Origin: Antedon mediterranea
Taxonomy: Eukaryota; Echinodermata; Crinoidea; Comatulida; Antedonidae
NCBI RefSeq assembly: GCF_964355755.1
Contig: NC_092679.1
Location: forward strand, 13,382,932 to 13,446,931
DNA length: 64,000 nt
Reading direction: 5' to 3'
In this document: positions 11,355 through 26,300 of the stretch, piece by piece
Layout: each line of letters starts with the position of its first letter
How positions within the stretch are numbered: the first letter of the stretch is position 1
Notes under the pieces: model-generated
Database searches by the model: none
Seen by the model: only the letters and a program-made list of their open reading frames with translations
What the model was told of the DNA's origin: nothing
Position numbers and translations under genes: made by a program

Positions 11355-14300
11355 TTATTTACCTCTTTGTTGTAGAAGGTTTTGTCTTGCCTTTATAAAT
11401 GCCATGATATCTGCATCTGCCCGTTTATCTCCTGTTAGCTGAACCGAACTTGATAACGCAGTTGTTGATCTGAGAATAACAATATATAGTTAATGAATTT
11501 AAACAATTAAAATACAACTTCACATGTTTAAGACCTTGTTTATGTACAGTAAAGCACCTTCTTTTATGTTTGTCTTGAGAACTATGTACAGTATGCTATT
11601 TTGGAGAAGAATAGTAAATGGATTCATTTATAGTTAGCAATTTGTCTAAATATATAGAAAAAAAAATCGTAAAAAGTAAAAATTTATATAAATATAATAT
11701 GTTATTAAGATGCCTATTAAAAATGCAAATAGTGTCGGCTCTAAAGGTACTGAAACATTTGTGGTTGACGATGTCACAGTCTACTATTTTCTACTTTGGT
11801 CATCTTGATTAACACTGAAATCGTTTTTTAATAGAAGATAGAATAGCCAGATGCCTTTTTCTCTCAAGCTCCTTTAGTTCTATTCTGAGCGCGCTCTCAG
11901 TTAAGAGTGCTGGAAAACGGAGTGGAAAAAACGGTTCTCTGCATTAACTTCAATTTGTTTATGATTATTTTAAGATATTTGATGGACTTTTCCTTAATCA
12001 TGTATATTCTCAAGAAAACATCACTTACTGTGAACTTCGTGAAGCCTGTGTATCAGGTATATTTTCGTGGTAACTCAAATTTTCATTTAAAGAAGCGTCA
12101 GGCCTTTGTTGCGATGACCTTCCAAGGTGAACATTCCCCTGTGAAGCCAAACCTGTTAGTAAGGCATTACGTTGCTGTCTGTGTGATAATCTTCTAGCGC
12201 TCTCAGGCCTAGGCTCCCTAGAATGCCTCTGATGCAAGGAGACTGATGAACTATCTTCTGTTTGGTAATGTGCATTTGTATCAGCTTGGTTTATTGGTTT
12301 AAGAGGTGACACAGGAGGTGTTCTCCAGGCGTTTGACAGTGTCTTTGGTGGGCCTGGGTGCTTGTTGTCTTGTTTGGACTATAAATCAGAAATAAACATT
12401 ATAAATGTAATACAGAACTCTCAACAGTATATTATATGTAAATAAAATATATTATATGTATTCATCTTTTCCATTGATTGTAAACCTCTAATGAAACTTT
12501 GTATTTATTCAGTATTTTATTATTCAACTTCTTTTTTCAATAAAAGTCAATATAAACAATTAATTTTTATTATCATTACTGTAAATAATCGTGACTGTAT
12601 ATATTTTATAATCAATTTTTTTAATCATAATAATGATTGCAATTAAGATTGAGCTGTGCAAGAAAGTACATTCAATCTGTTTCACTCATGTTTTTGATAT
12701 ACTAAGAATAAATTAGTGAGAATTAATTGTATGAAATTTTGTGTTTAATGTTATGTATTTTATTACTTATTGTATTGATGTGTTCTGATGTTTGATGAGT
12801 TTTGTGTGCACTCCATGTATTTTTGTAAATACAATGCTTTCAGCTTTTCTTGCTTCTTGTACTGTTTTTTATACCAAAATAAATGAAATAGGAATAATTA
12901 CTAAGAATAATCTAATAAGATTAATCTAATATTAGTATAATAAGAATAATTTAACAGGCCTTTCAGTGTATTTTATTCTTTCATGGATGCTTTTTAAAGT
13001 TTTTTTCTTACTCAATAGGAACTAGTACCAAACCTTACTGTTAATTATTAGACCTCAATATTTTAATACACATATTTCTTCATCTTTAAAAAATGTACAA
13101 TTAAATTGATGCTCCACTGCACGCATTTATGCTTATAAATAAAACATCACTTTCATTCTACCATAAAATATTATGTTAGTATGTGGACTATTTGTGTTAT
13201 ATTATAAAACTGCATTCTAATTCTTTATGAATGTGCATTGACATATAAAAGTTAACCAAACATATCATCTACTTATTCATATTTGTATAAAGGACAAATA
13301 GAATAACAGTAATTTTATACATTTCTGTTGTGCATTTCATGTTTCCATATTTTTCTATCAGGTGTAGCATGTGTTTTAAGTCCACCATTATAAAGATGTT
13401 TTGTAACTTCTCATAATTACATACATTACTAATACTAGTTATTTAAAACAATGATTTCTTTACGTTCAAATGATACTGCCTAGGTAACCCTCCTATACTA
13501 TCAAACTTTAACAGTGTTTGACGTCAACCAATTGAGGCTGAAGCATCAATTTACGTTTTTCATTTGACTGGTCTAAAAATACAATCAGTGCAATCTAAGT
13601 TAAGTGATATGTGCTTTCAACATTTTAATGACCTACATACAGCCAGAAACAAGTCGTATTTTTAATTTCCCTCCTAATTAGCATATTCATGATTCATAAA
13701 ATGTTACCTGAATTGCTGTTGTTTGTTCCGCCCACCAAATCTCAAAATCTTTTTGTAACTGAAGCCGTGACTTTTCCAAAAGATGCTGTAGATGTTCTAT
13801 CTCAGTTTTTAGTATTTTCAGTTGATTAAAAGCATCTTTATAACTGAAAAATATGAAGTGTATTATTTTGAAAGGATAACATACAGAAAAATACATTAGT
13901 TTATTATTTATTATTTACTACACACAAAACAAAAGATCTTTGGTGTGCTTTTGTACAGCAAGAACTAATACTATTCCGTTATATAGTGAGTATATAACTC
14001 GGCCTTGAATATACAGTATCATGAAAGCTAGAAAAAAAAGCTAGGTCAGGTGTCAGTCATGCGTCGCTCATCGTTCAACACATGCAATCAATTAAAATGA
14101 CCTAGTTAGGTCATAGGTCATTGCAAAGCGCAATCTCCCTATTGTATATTTACTGTACATCCCTATCTGAATTGGTTTAAATAAATAAAGTACATGTGAA
14201 TAGAACCAACCTCTGTTTTTCCTTTTCCATCTCTCTTCTCAAATTCTGCTCAATTTCATCAGGCTCGTTTTCATTCGCGGTTGAACGCACTGCTTGTTGC

Positions 14301-17300
14301 ATTCTATAATGTTCTATATGACCTTTCAACTTATCTAAAAATAAAAATTGGGACAATATAACATATTACACAAATAACAAGGTTGGCTTAAATGGAAAAT
14401 TAGAGAATCAATTGGCATTAATGGAAACAGGAAAATATTAAGAACAGAGATCAATGTGCGCACCAACTGCCACACATTTATGATCAGCTTCCTAGACTAT
14501 CAAAACCATGCAGTGGCTGCAAAGAAGTTCAACTGTCATCTTAGCAACATAACAAATGATGAAATCTAACTAGCTAGATGAAACATTCTTGACATGTGTT
14601 ATTATTGTTTTTTTTTATAAACAGTTACTATATACAGTACTAAACTTTGAAACCAGATGAAATTGTTTCCACAAAACTATTGTACTTACTAATTTGCTGT
14701 CTAGCAGAATTTACTTGCTGGCCCAGTGCCTTGGCTTCATTGTATTTTATTTTTAACACTTGTTTTTGTTTTTCAATTGCAGAATTATTTCTGTAATCTC
14801 TTTTAAATATATCAAATGCTTCTTGCCGACCAATTGACATTTCACCTAGAATGAGTAAAATTGTAAAATATACGATTTGTGAACTCAATATACAAGTGTG
14901 TGGACACATTCATCCAAAATCATGTTTGTAATTCCTATATAATCGATACAATTGGAATGAAAATACAAGTACAATTTGAATTTTTTATATGTTTACATCT
15001 CGAATTAGCGAAAACCTAGAGTTTTTAAAAATGAATACAATTCTATACAACATAAAAAAAAATCAGATTACCATTAATTTAATAAAAATATTTATTACGA
15101 TGAGTAGAAAATTTAGAGGCCCTCTGCATTTGGTCATAGGCACGCTAAAAATACTGGACCTCTCAGCCATTATTAAGACGGTCAATTTGAATAGTACAAA
15201 GCTTTTTTTTATTAAGGATTTGCAAATACATACTGTACTGTAGTTATACATACAGTAAGTAAAGAAAAATAAAAAGCAGATGACTTCCATAAGCGTATAC
15301 ATTTTCAAGATGCAAAAATGTCTGCTTAAACTGTCTATTTTAATTTTTTTTAAATTAATTCAAAATTGTAAAAAAACTTATATCATTTCTATCCAAATTG
15401 ATAGAATATTCATTTGCGTTACCTAGAATTCTTTTATTATTTTCTATATGTAAAGATGATGATGTCGATGAAGAATTTCCATTTTCAGTTCTTTTTGTTG
15501 AACTGTCTGCTGTTGATTGTCGGCTAGAGGTTAGATCTATTGATTGAGTTCTTGAACTTTCCTCTAGTGAAAAATTTGAACTATGACCTCTGGAATTTTC
15601 TGAAACATAGTGTTTTTGGTTTCTCGATTGCGAGTTTTCTAAACCATTTCTACTTTCTCGGTCATTATAAGTAGACTGATTTAAAGCATCTTGAGTTTTC
15701 TTCTTTTCTTTTTTAAGCATATTTACTAAAATATCTGACAAAATGAATAATGGAAAATAATGCATACACTTGGAGAACTACCATACACTTGTAGAACCAG
15801 CCTGACATAGCCTTGGAGAACAAGACTTACACACTACACAGACCAGCAACACTTCCATACAGTGGCATACTTTTAAAAGAACCAGCACCACTGCCATACA
15901 CTTGTAGAACCAGCCTGCCATAGCCTTGGAGAACAAGACTTACACACTACACAGACCAGCAACACTTCCATACAGTGGCATACTTTTAAAAGAACCAGCA
16001 CCACTGCCATACACTTGTAGAACCAGCCTGCCATAGCCTTGGAGAACAAGACTTACACACTACACAGACCAGCAACACTTCCATAAAGTGGCATACTTTT
16101 AAAAGAACCAGCACCACTGCCATACACTTGTAGAACCAGCCTGACATAGCCTTGGAGAACAAGACTTACACACTACACAGACCAGCAACACTTCCATACA
16201 GTGGCATACTTTTAAAAGAACCAGCACCACTGCCATACACTTGTAGAACCAGCCTGCCATAGCCTTGGAGAACAAGACTTACACACTACACAGACCAGCA
16301 ACACTTCCATACAGTGGCATACTTTTAAAAGAACCAGCACCACTGCCATACACTTGTAGAACCAGCCTGACATAGCCTTGGAGAACAAGACTTACACACT
16401 ACACAGACCAGCAACACTTCCATACAGTGGCATACATTTAAAAGAACCAGCACCACTGCCATACACTTGTAGAACCAGCCTGACATAGCCTTGGAGAACA
16501 AGACTTACACACTACACAGACCAGCAACACTTCCATACAGTGGCATACTTTTAAAAGAACCAGCACCACTGCCATACACTTGTAGAACCAGCCTGCCATA
16601 GCCTTGGAGAACAAGACTTACACACTACACAGACCAGCAACACTTCCATACAGTGGCATACTTTTAAAAGAACCAGCACCACTGCCATACACTTGTAGAA
16701 CCAGCCTGACATAGCCTTGGAGAACAAGACTTACACACTACACAGACCAGCAACACTTCCATACAGTGGCATACTTTTAAAAGAACCAGCACCACTGCCA
16801 TACACTTGTAGAACCAGCCTGACATAGCCTTGGAGAACAAGACTTACACACTACACAGACCAGCAACACTTCCATACAGTGGCATACTTTTAAAAGAACC
16901 AGCACCACTGCCATACACTTGGAGAATCAGCAGTGGCATGCTTCTTTGAGAACCAGCACCACTGCCATACACTTGGGAGAATCAGCAGGGATGCTTCTTG
17001 GAAAACCAGCACCACTGCCATACACCACTTGGGAGAATCAGCAGTGGCATGCTTCTTGGATAACCAGCACCACTGCCATACACTTGGATAACCAGTAGTG
17101 GCATACTTCTTAGAGAACCAGCACCATTGCCATACACTTGGAGAATCAGCAGTAGCATACTTTTTGGAGAACCAGCAACACTGCCATACACTTGGATAAC
17201 CAGCAGTGGCATACTTCTTAGAGAACCAGCACCAATGCTATACACTTGAAGAACCTTGGCATACTCTTTTAGAGAACCAGCATCACCGCCATACACCTGG

Positions 17301-20300
17301 AGAGCCAAACATGGCATACAAATCAGCACGCACCATTGCAATAAAATTGGAGAACCATCAGTGGCAAAAACTCAGAGAACCAACTTCATCAAACACTTTG
17401 AAGAACATTCAAACACCGTCATCACCATCTTTTATTATTTTATTGAATAATTTATTTTTAACAGTGAAAATACTTTATTTATAATAAAAAAAACAAAAGG
17501 ATACTAATTTCGTTATCTCTTTGGCGAATGATGTCAGCTAACTTTTTCAGTTCACCATCGTCTACTGGATGCTGCATCTCAGGTAATGTTTCTCCACTTG
17601 TTGGTCGTTCTGCAGGTTCTGCATTTTGGAAGCCCTTTTTCATTAATTGCTAGATGTCGATTGAATAAATGTAAATACATGATTTTAAAAATCTAACTAC
17701 AAACATATGTCTTTCTTAAAATTTATGTATATGATGATCAATCAACAAATGCACAAGACACAATACAAAAAGATTCTCTTACCCTAAATATTGTGAAACA
17801 GTGATTTATTTTTCTCATATCTGGTGGAACCTTGAGTTGGCTATCTGAATCAGGATTGTTTAAGTAATTTTCAACTAACTTATCCAATCTGTAACAAATG
17901 TAAAAGAAAAAATATCTCATTCAACTTAAATCAGGAATTAAGATTGGCACAGTTTCCACCCCCACCCACCAAATAGGGAACATTTTCCACACTTGTCCAG
18001 GAAAAACAATCACAAAATAAATATAATTGTATAATAAGTAATTGTATTTGAGTACCACCAATGTAATTTATATTCATAGTGTACTGACACTGTACTGGCT
18101 ATTAAAGCAGAATAAATGTGGCTGGACATTTCTTTCTTTCCACATTGCGTATGGCAATCAAGGCAAGATAGAACTCCACCTCCAAAAACACAAGAAAAAT
18201 GTTTATGAATGAATTCAAGCTTGTGAAAATGTTCCATTACTTATTTATAAAAGATTTTAATCATTATCTGTGAACAACTAAATTTTAATTTCACTGAGAA
18301 CACAGATGTATACAAAACAATATGAAAAAAAGTTTATAAATTTACTCTGTGATTTCTTCATCCGTAAGAGGATCTGTACTTTGACTTTCATCAACCAAAG
18401 AAAGTTGACCTTTCACCTCTTGTAACTCAGATTTTAAGCGAGCAATCATCTAAAAAGTAAAAGACATTTTGACAGATTTAGTGAGTATGATGCCAATTGC
18501 ACTAAATATCTTTGTTTGTTTAATTGGAATAGTTACATACATTATCACAGAATTCAGTACTTTATTTGTCCTAAGTGTGTGCATTATTGTTGCTTATATA
18601 TTTTGGCAAACTGCCATTAAAGCGAATTCATTCACTGTCCATTTTAAAGGTGACAATCCTGTTCACAAATATATATACCAACATCAACCAAGTCTAATAC
18701 CCCTTTCACATCTGCATAAATTTAACCAGGTTTGATTTCCTAATTCATTACACATTATTATACACATATACGTGAACCGTGAGGAATCTCGAGAGAAAGC
18801 GTAGCTGTGCGATCTTTGTTACTATGATTGGTCAGATTAATATCAGCGGGCAATACATGCGCGTGTAGTAACAACTCGGGACATCTCATAACAAAAACAG
18901 GTCTCTCATCAGGAGAATTTCTAACAACTTTTCTTCACACTAAACCTCGTCGTTAGTTTTGTAGGTGTGAAAAGGGTATTAAACAAGTATTTTGGAGTGG
19001 AGCGAAGAGAAAAACACCTAAACTCAGCACGTTCGGATCAGAAGCCTAACTGCATTGTGCTGAATCATGTATAGTAGTGAAACAACTTCAAACGCATTGT
19101 ATTTGATATATTTGAAACCATCCCTGCAACACTGTATATGCCATTACTTTTGTGGCATAACTAAAATGGCATCCACGAAAAAATCAATACACAAAAATGT
19201 TGAGTAAGTGGTAAATCGCAAAAAAATTCTGTACAGAAAAAATAATAGCATATACAGTAGTGATTTTATAGAGGCCACGGTTCTGTGAGAAAAGGGCTTA
19301 GTAAGTTCATTTCAAGAAAGCAGTTTTTTTTATGTATGCAGCACTTCAACATAAATACAAAATATTTCTTACAAGTTTTGGGTCTAATTCTTCATTAAGG
19401 AAAGCATCATTTTTAATCATTGCAACTCGTTGAGCAAATCGACATGTTGAAATAGATTCCTAAAAAACAATATAGCAAGTTAACATACAATTACAAACTG
19501 GAAATTTTGTTGGCCTATATGGCAGCGACTAAAGTGCCTATAATGAAGACTATCCCCTAATCTTTTTGAATAGTGTACCAAGTTCTTGGTAGATACAGGT
19601 CTTAAACCCATGTCTCCCATATGCTAGAAGGATTCCTTTAACATTACACCATACCACAGGCATTTTTGTTGAATTATTTTTTATCTTTAATAACCAGAAA
19701 AAATGATCATTCTTACAAAACATATAACTGTTCATTATAATTTGTGTCCTCAATAATTTTAGAAAGAAATTAAAGAGTTGTAAAAAAATATTATCTTTAA
19801 CTTACATCAATGTTCTTTTTCTCAACTGAGCAAGTAGCTATCATCGTTGTCATGCAGTTTCCTCCAAGACTATCTCGTAGCACCGATGTCATCATTGAAT
19901 TACGATAAGGAATATGCTGCCTAGACTTTTCAGACAGTGCTACAATTACCTATAAAAAATTTAAACAATTATAACTGAAGTAAGCAAAACAGAGATGGGC
20001 AAGTTATTTAGCAGGCCAAGTACTTACTTGCGAATGACATTTGCGTGACCAAGGCTACTGAAAATAGCCGAAACGTAGCAAGTAAGTACTTGGCAACTGG
20101 TTTATCAAAAAAGTTAACATTTATTTTTATGTATCTTTTATGTTGACATAAATTAGTAAAGACAAAATGTAATGTAATAATAATAATACTGTAATAAGAA
20201 ATTTGTGGAACACAAAATGTAAGGAAAATTAGGAAGCCCAGCTGCATAAATGTGACCAACAGATGTGTAACTATACTCAAATGAGGTTCTGAGGAAATGA

Positions 20301-23300
20301 GGAAGATGATGATGATGATGATAATACTATAATTACCGACAAAGTTGTCCTTTAAATAGAAGGTAAGGACTTTCCCTTAAGGTAAAATACCAAGTATCCA
20401 AGTAAGTATCTAAGTAATTCACTCATTTCATGCATACCTGTTCTAGGTAGTGTAGAGATAAATTAATATATTTTGCTTCAGTTAGTAGTGTCCCTCCAAC
20501 TCCTGTTTTACCAATTCTCTCAGACCTAAAATAACAAATGTAATCAAAATACAAATAATAATTCATAATAATTATGTTTAATAATGTTTTAATAATCTAT
20601 TGCACAGTTTATACTATTCTGTTTTAGAAGTTATACTGAAGTGATGTGAAAGATACTGACTTTAGCAAGGCAATCTAACAACAAGACGCTGAGCTTGGCC
20701 AGATCAAAAGGTAACCTCTAGTTTGGGAAACGATCAGTCTCCGCCCCTTAAACGCTTCCCTGATTTGTGGTAGACCAATTGGCTTTCTCCAATGTTTAGT
20801 AGCAGACACCAGTGGGTAACAAAACGGTACCACCTATTATCCATACACGTAATGATAGCCTTGCTTTATCCTAAACCCTTCCCACTTTCAATATAAATTA
20901 ATCTCTGTGTACATTAAGGTATGTATATGAGAGGCACTTATTTTGGGGGAAACATATTAACAAAGTGAGTATAAATAACTGCAGATCAAAGTATGTTACG
21001 ATAGCCTATCCTGTCAAGCGACCTCAGCGTCCTGTTTATGTGACAGGTTTTGCTTCTGCTTACAATTACCCACAGTGCTGTTGTTAAATTACCCATAGTG
21101 CTGTTGTTAAATTACCCACAGTGCTGTGATAATTTACCCACAGTGCTGTTGTTAAATTACCCATAGTGCTGTTGATAAATTACCCATAGTGCTGTTGTTA
21201 AATTACCCATAGTGCTGTTGTTAAATTACCCATAGTGCTGTTGTTAAATTACCCACAGTGCTGTTGTTATATTACCCATAGTGCTGTTGTTAAATTACCC
21301 ATAGTGATGTTGTTACAATGATTCATTGTGTTATCTTTTGCAATTTTGTATACAAACCCTGCAAGATCAACTAGATGTACTTTAGCCTTCCTGATGGTAG
21401 CTGAGCCGGTCTCTCTCGCCGACACATGGATTGTGAAGATGCAATGAGAACGTGTTGAAGCTTGGTTCATTGGAGTCTGCATAATTCAAATGAAAAATAA
21501 GTCAACGCTTACTGAGATAAGAATTTCCCATTGATGGACAAGAGATAAATTTACACAAACTTGTGAATAAATACTGTATGTCTCAGCGTCTCGCCTGCTC
21601 GAACATGAATACTACAGACTATTTACTTGATATACAGTACCATCAAACTAATTACAGCTCCATGGTTCTGGTGGTAGAATGAGTTTTCTCATAAGGACTA
21701 TAAACCATAGTGTACACATCTGGCTCATGTGCACTTTAAAGAACCTAGTATATCTTTCCCTTTCACAGAGACACTTACTCATCAAAAGTACCCCTTGATT
21801 GTCAGCATATGCTGTTTAGGGTCACCCTCTATTTATTAAATAAGTTGAAATAAAAAACATAATTGCATATCTATTTTTTACTGGATGTTGATGCATTAGA
21901 TTGTTTATATTAGCACCCTCTATGTTTGGATGAAATTTAAAGGAGTATGGAGCCTCTATGGTTCAGGAACGATATTATGAAGTCTCTCGCCATTGCATTT
22001 TTGTTGCTATATCTATTTAAATTTGTACAGAGTAAACTAAAATACAATCCATACAGTAGTACAACAACAATTCATTCTGTTCTTGTTTTGTTTTTTTTAT
22101 GTACAGTAATGACTTACTTTGACCTTGAACCAAAACGTTTAGCATTTAAAATTGTATTGATGGGCAAGTGGTAATGACTATTCTTGCTAAACAGAAAGAT
22201 TAGCAAGAATGTGTGAACAACTACCTTGCACATGAGACAGAAACTGGTTCAAAGATAAATGATCATTTGCTTACTGTTAAGCCCTGTCTACACTATCAAA
22301 CTTTATGTGACAATAAAATGTGATGTGCCAATATATGGATATGATGATGTTATATCAGTACCATTATTATTTGAGCATATCTCTACTGTATTTGGGCACT
22401 TTACACTTTTTTTGTCAAACAAGTTTGATAGTGTAGACAGAGCTTTAAACTTTCAAATGAAAACAAACCTCAGCAATCATCCTGTTAGTGTCACCTAGAA
22501 ACAACAGGTTCAACGCTTCTTCTTCATTGTTTGCTGGATGTATTGACAGGTTTCTTAAATGAATGTTTTTATCTCCATCTTCCATCAAAGACACCTTACT
22601 AAAGAAAAACAAATGTAGTACAGTCAAGTCTAAAAAACTCACTAGACTAGACATTTTGGGAGAGTGTGAAGTTTTGGGAGAGCCCAGGGTGTTTGTATGG
22701 AAAAAGTTGGCTAGCCAAGTGGTTTACTTGACTATCCAGTTCCATTCCAGATAAGAACAACTCTTAGTCCACTCAGCTGTAAATCAGTACCTGCATGGCT
22801 GAAAAATACCAGGGAAGATCAGGTGATGTAGACAGGAACTAACAACCCTACACTGTACCGAACAGCTTGTTCCCTTTATGCATGAAACTGGATGCATTAA
22901 ATGCATGGCAATCCCAAGCTTAAAAGATCATTTCAGGAGTCAATCACAGGTGTTCTAGTGTATGTAACAATGCGCGATGTAGTAGTCACGCAAGGTTACT
23001 ATTTGTAAACATATGCATAAATTTTATTTAGGCAGCATACAAAAATGCAGTTACATTTCAAAATATAAAATGGTTACATTTTTGTGTCAAGAGAAAAAAA
23101 GTTTATCCTTGTTTAATAATACCATGATACAACTTACGGAAGGTCCTCAAGTTTTGTAGCTTCGTGTTTAGGATCAAGAAGATCATATCCATTTTCATTG
23201 TATATCTCCAAGTATGAGATGTGGGTGGTGAAAGCATATTCAGGACTCTAAAAACAATGAAATAATTAATGTAATAAATAACACGTCATTGATTTGCTGA

Positions 23301-26300
23301 TTATTTAGTATGTGCTGCATGTGTTATTTGTATCCATCCTCACAATAGATGTTTTATAATGTTTGCACATTCAAGTTTTAAAAAATTTTAAAAATGTTGT
23401 GCAAGGAGAGTACACAGTCTATACTTGGTATTCCCCTTTCAATTAGTGACTGTTTTTAGTCGCATGCAAAGGCGACTCTACAGCTCACTATGTCGATCGG
23501 TTGGTCGGTAAACACTAACTCAAATTTGAGCACGCGACTGTAGCAATATGGCCTATTTTTAGATAATTGTCGATATTTTAGTGAGTTGAAAATGTTGCGG
23601 TAAGGTTCCCAATCGCAAAAAAAAAATTAAACCACTGTAAAAATGTTGATACACTTTTTTGTAGTTAAAATATTTTGGTTTTTAATTTATTATTTGCTAC
23701 ATTGCTATACAGTAGTAATACAATATATAAATAGCATCATTCAAATTACAATCAGCACAGAGCGGAAACAAAAATTATAATTATCAATGATACAGCATCT
23801 CATCTCATCAAGGCAAGGCTTCTGAGCTGCTTTGATCTTAGGATTGGCTGCGACACATTCATACTAGGTATGGTTACATTACTAAGTACATTATTCTCCA
23901 GTTTATGTTTAGGGGTGTGGAACTGATCGTGTCACAACCAAACATAAAACCTTTGATCTACTAGAGCTTAGCATCCTGTTGATAGATTTGCTTTGATCTG
24001 ATACAGTACTATGATACAAAATGAACGATACAATTTTAAGATCTTAATAATATTTAATCCTAAAAAAGTTCAAAACTTGTATGATGATATGATCATTAAA
24101 TCCATGAAACTCACATTTTGGTACTCTTGAAACAGGTAGGAAAGAGACCGTGGAATAATACCCCTGTCGGCATACTTTTCAGCTCCTCCAGTTATTGTGA
24201 ATGTCTTACCACTCCCTGTCTGTAATAAACATAATATGCTATTAAAGAGCCAGAAAATAAGGGTTCACTTGGCTCCTTAAATCAAAAGCTAGAAAACTGA
24301 TATTTCCTTTTTTTTTCATACGCATCCGACAGCGAGTAACTCTTATTATAAACTTACTTATAAACGAAGTATCTTATGAGACTTATAGGGAGTGGAGTAG
24401 AAAGTTATTGTTATTATTATATTATTATTATTGAGTTATACTTTTGATTTTTACAATATTGAAAATGACACTAACCTGCCCATATGCAAATATAGTCCCA
24501 TTATAGCCCTGAAGTGCACTGTAAAATAAATATAACACTTGTTTATTAATTCTGATCTCTAATTGATTTTTTACCTATTTTTTACCAAATAAAGCATCTA
24601 AAACAATTTAAAACTTCTGTTACTGTAAGTGTTAGTTACAGGATAACAAACAGCTTTAATTGAAGTATTTATTGAATAGACCTCAAGAGTACTGTCTGCA
24701 TTACAGATTTATAATACACTGTGGTGTCATTCAGCTTGCCGCAACATAATTCTGTAGAATTTACTACAATAAACTACCGCTGACGCCGCTGTATAAAACT
24801 TCTATACCATATGATCCTAAGTGACCCATTCCAGCTGCCAGCATTGTAGGTATTAATGGGTTCGTGCATGCATTTTATAATTTAGACTGCATAGCCACTA
24901 CACACCCTCCCTACTTTGTCTGGATGCATTATCCGAATATCCGGTATTAGCCGAATACGGCTTTACCACGTTGAAACACCGGTTCTCGTCAGATCACCGA
25001 AGTTAAGCAACGTTGGGCCTGGTTAGAGCTTGGATGGGAGACCATCTGGGAATAGCGGGTGCTGTATACGGAGCTGGGGTCCCGTTAGGCATTTGAAATC
25101 AGCACTGCTGACTCTTATGGCAGCCCCTGCATCTAGTATCTGCCTCAGACCTCTGGTCAAGGTGGGCACTGGACGAGAGAAGCCCTTGATCAATGTCAGG
25201 ACCAATCAAGGTGCTTTAAACTCTCCTGGCTTTGTTTGTATCAAACCTGTTAGTGGCGGTAATTATCGCTGTTGGTTTCGATTGAATAAAATAAAATAAA
25301 TTAAAATAAAATAAAATTATAACCAGGACTATTATACAGCAAACGATATAAGTTGTGTTATTAGTGATGAGAATCAGTGTTTCAACTTGGTATTGCTATA
25401 CTAAATTAAAAGAACTGACTGATAATAGTATCTTACTTGTCTAATACACCTTTGGCAACCTGATTGAAGATTTCCTCTTGTTTGGCATGTTTATCAAATA
25501 AAGCCTCAAACGCAAATTTGTACTCTTGTTTTTTGTTGTTAATGAACCCTGCCGCAAGTTCTCGTGGAACAACAAAGCTAAGTTGACTGTAGCTGTCTTC
25601 ATCATCTTCAATATCATACAACTGTAATAAATCAAATATTAGTTGAATTGAAATGTCAGTTATTTAAAACGTATTGCGTTATGTATACTGTATGACTCTA
25701 TGGAGTAAATTCAAAACTCATTTCCTGGTGAAATTTGTTCTCTTTTTGTTTTGTATGTGGTTTTTATGGATGTACAATGCGAAATAAGGGAAATGAATTA
25801 TTATTATTATTATTATTTATTGCCAAAAACAGGTTACAAACAAACAAAAACACAGAAACTAAGGGAGTAGGCAGGAACCTAAAAGTGAACCTAATCACTA
25901 TAACAAGAGTTCAGGTTCCGTACTCCCAAAGTAACAACAATGATATAAAATAAACTATATAAAAATATTTAAATAACAAATAGACGAATCAACAGTGTCA
26001 ATATAAAATAAACGGATTAATTAATTAATTAATGAATTCAGATTATAAATTAGAAACCCCCTCCTTTGAGACAACTCTATTCGGGGTTTGTCACTGCTAC
26101 AGGTCATAGAATTAGTGGCTTAGGCAATTGGTCTAGTATCTTGAGTATATTAAGGCCACAATCTTTCTCCAGTATGCAGATTTTAGGATAGTATTAAGCC
26201 TGGTTTCCATAAAATTGCTACACGACAGATTCTATGGAAACGCTAGAATTTATCGGGGATCTAGTACGCGAGCACTAACTATTCTTTGGTACGCGTATAC

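Noticed and set aside
11907-12197. 96-codon plus-strand frame
   Set aside because: It overlaps antisense the KIF6 exon at 12029-12378, which is supported by splice phase and homology.
15781-17400. Regular direct repeats that might suggest a CRISPR-like array or a repeat protein
   Set aside because: The repeats are contiguous 113-bp units without unique spacers, in a eukaryotic intron, and frames across them (for example the minus-strand frame at 16982-17341) are repeat artefacts.
18010-18237. 75-codon minus-strand frame with several Cys and His
   Set aside because: It lies in the KIF6 intron between exons 17783-17888 and 18346-18449, which join in phase without it. No family was recognised.
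25030-25299. 89-codon plus-strand frame
   Set aside because: It lies wholly within the 5S-derived SINE and has no protein-like conservation.
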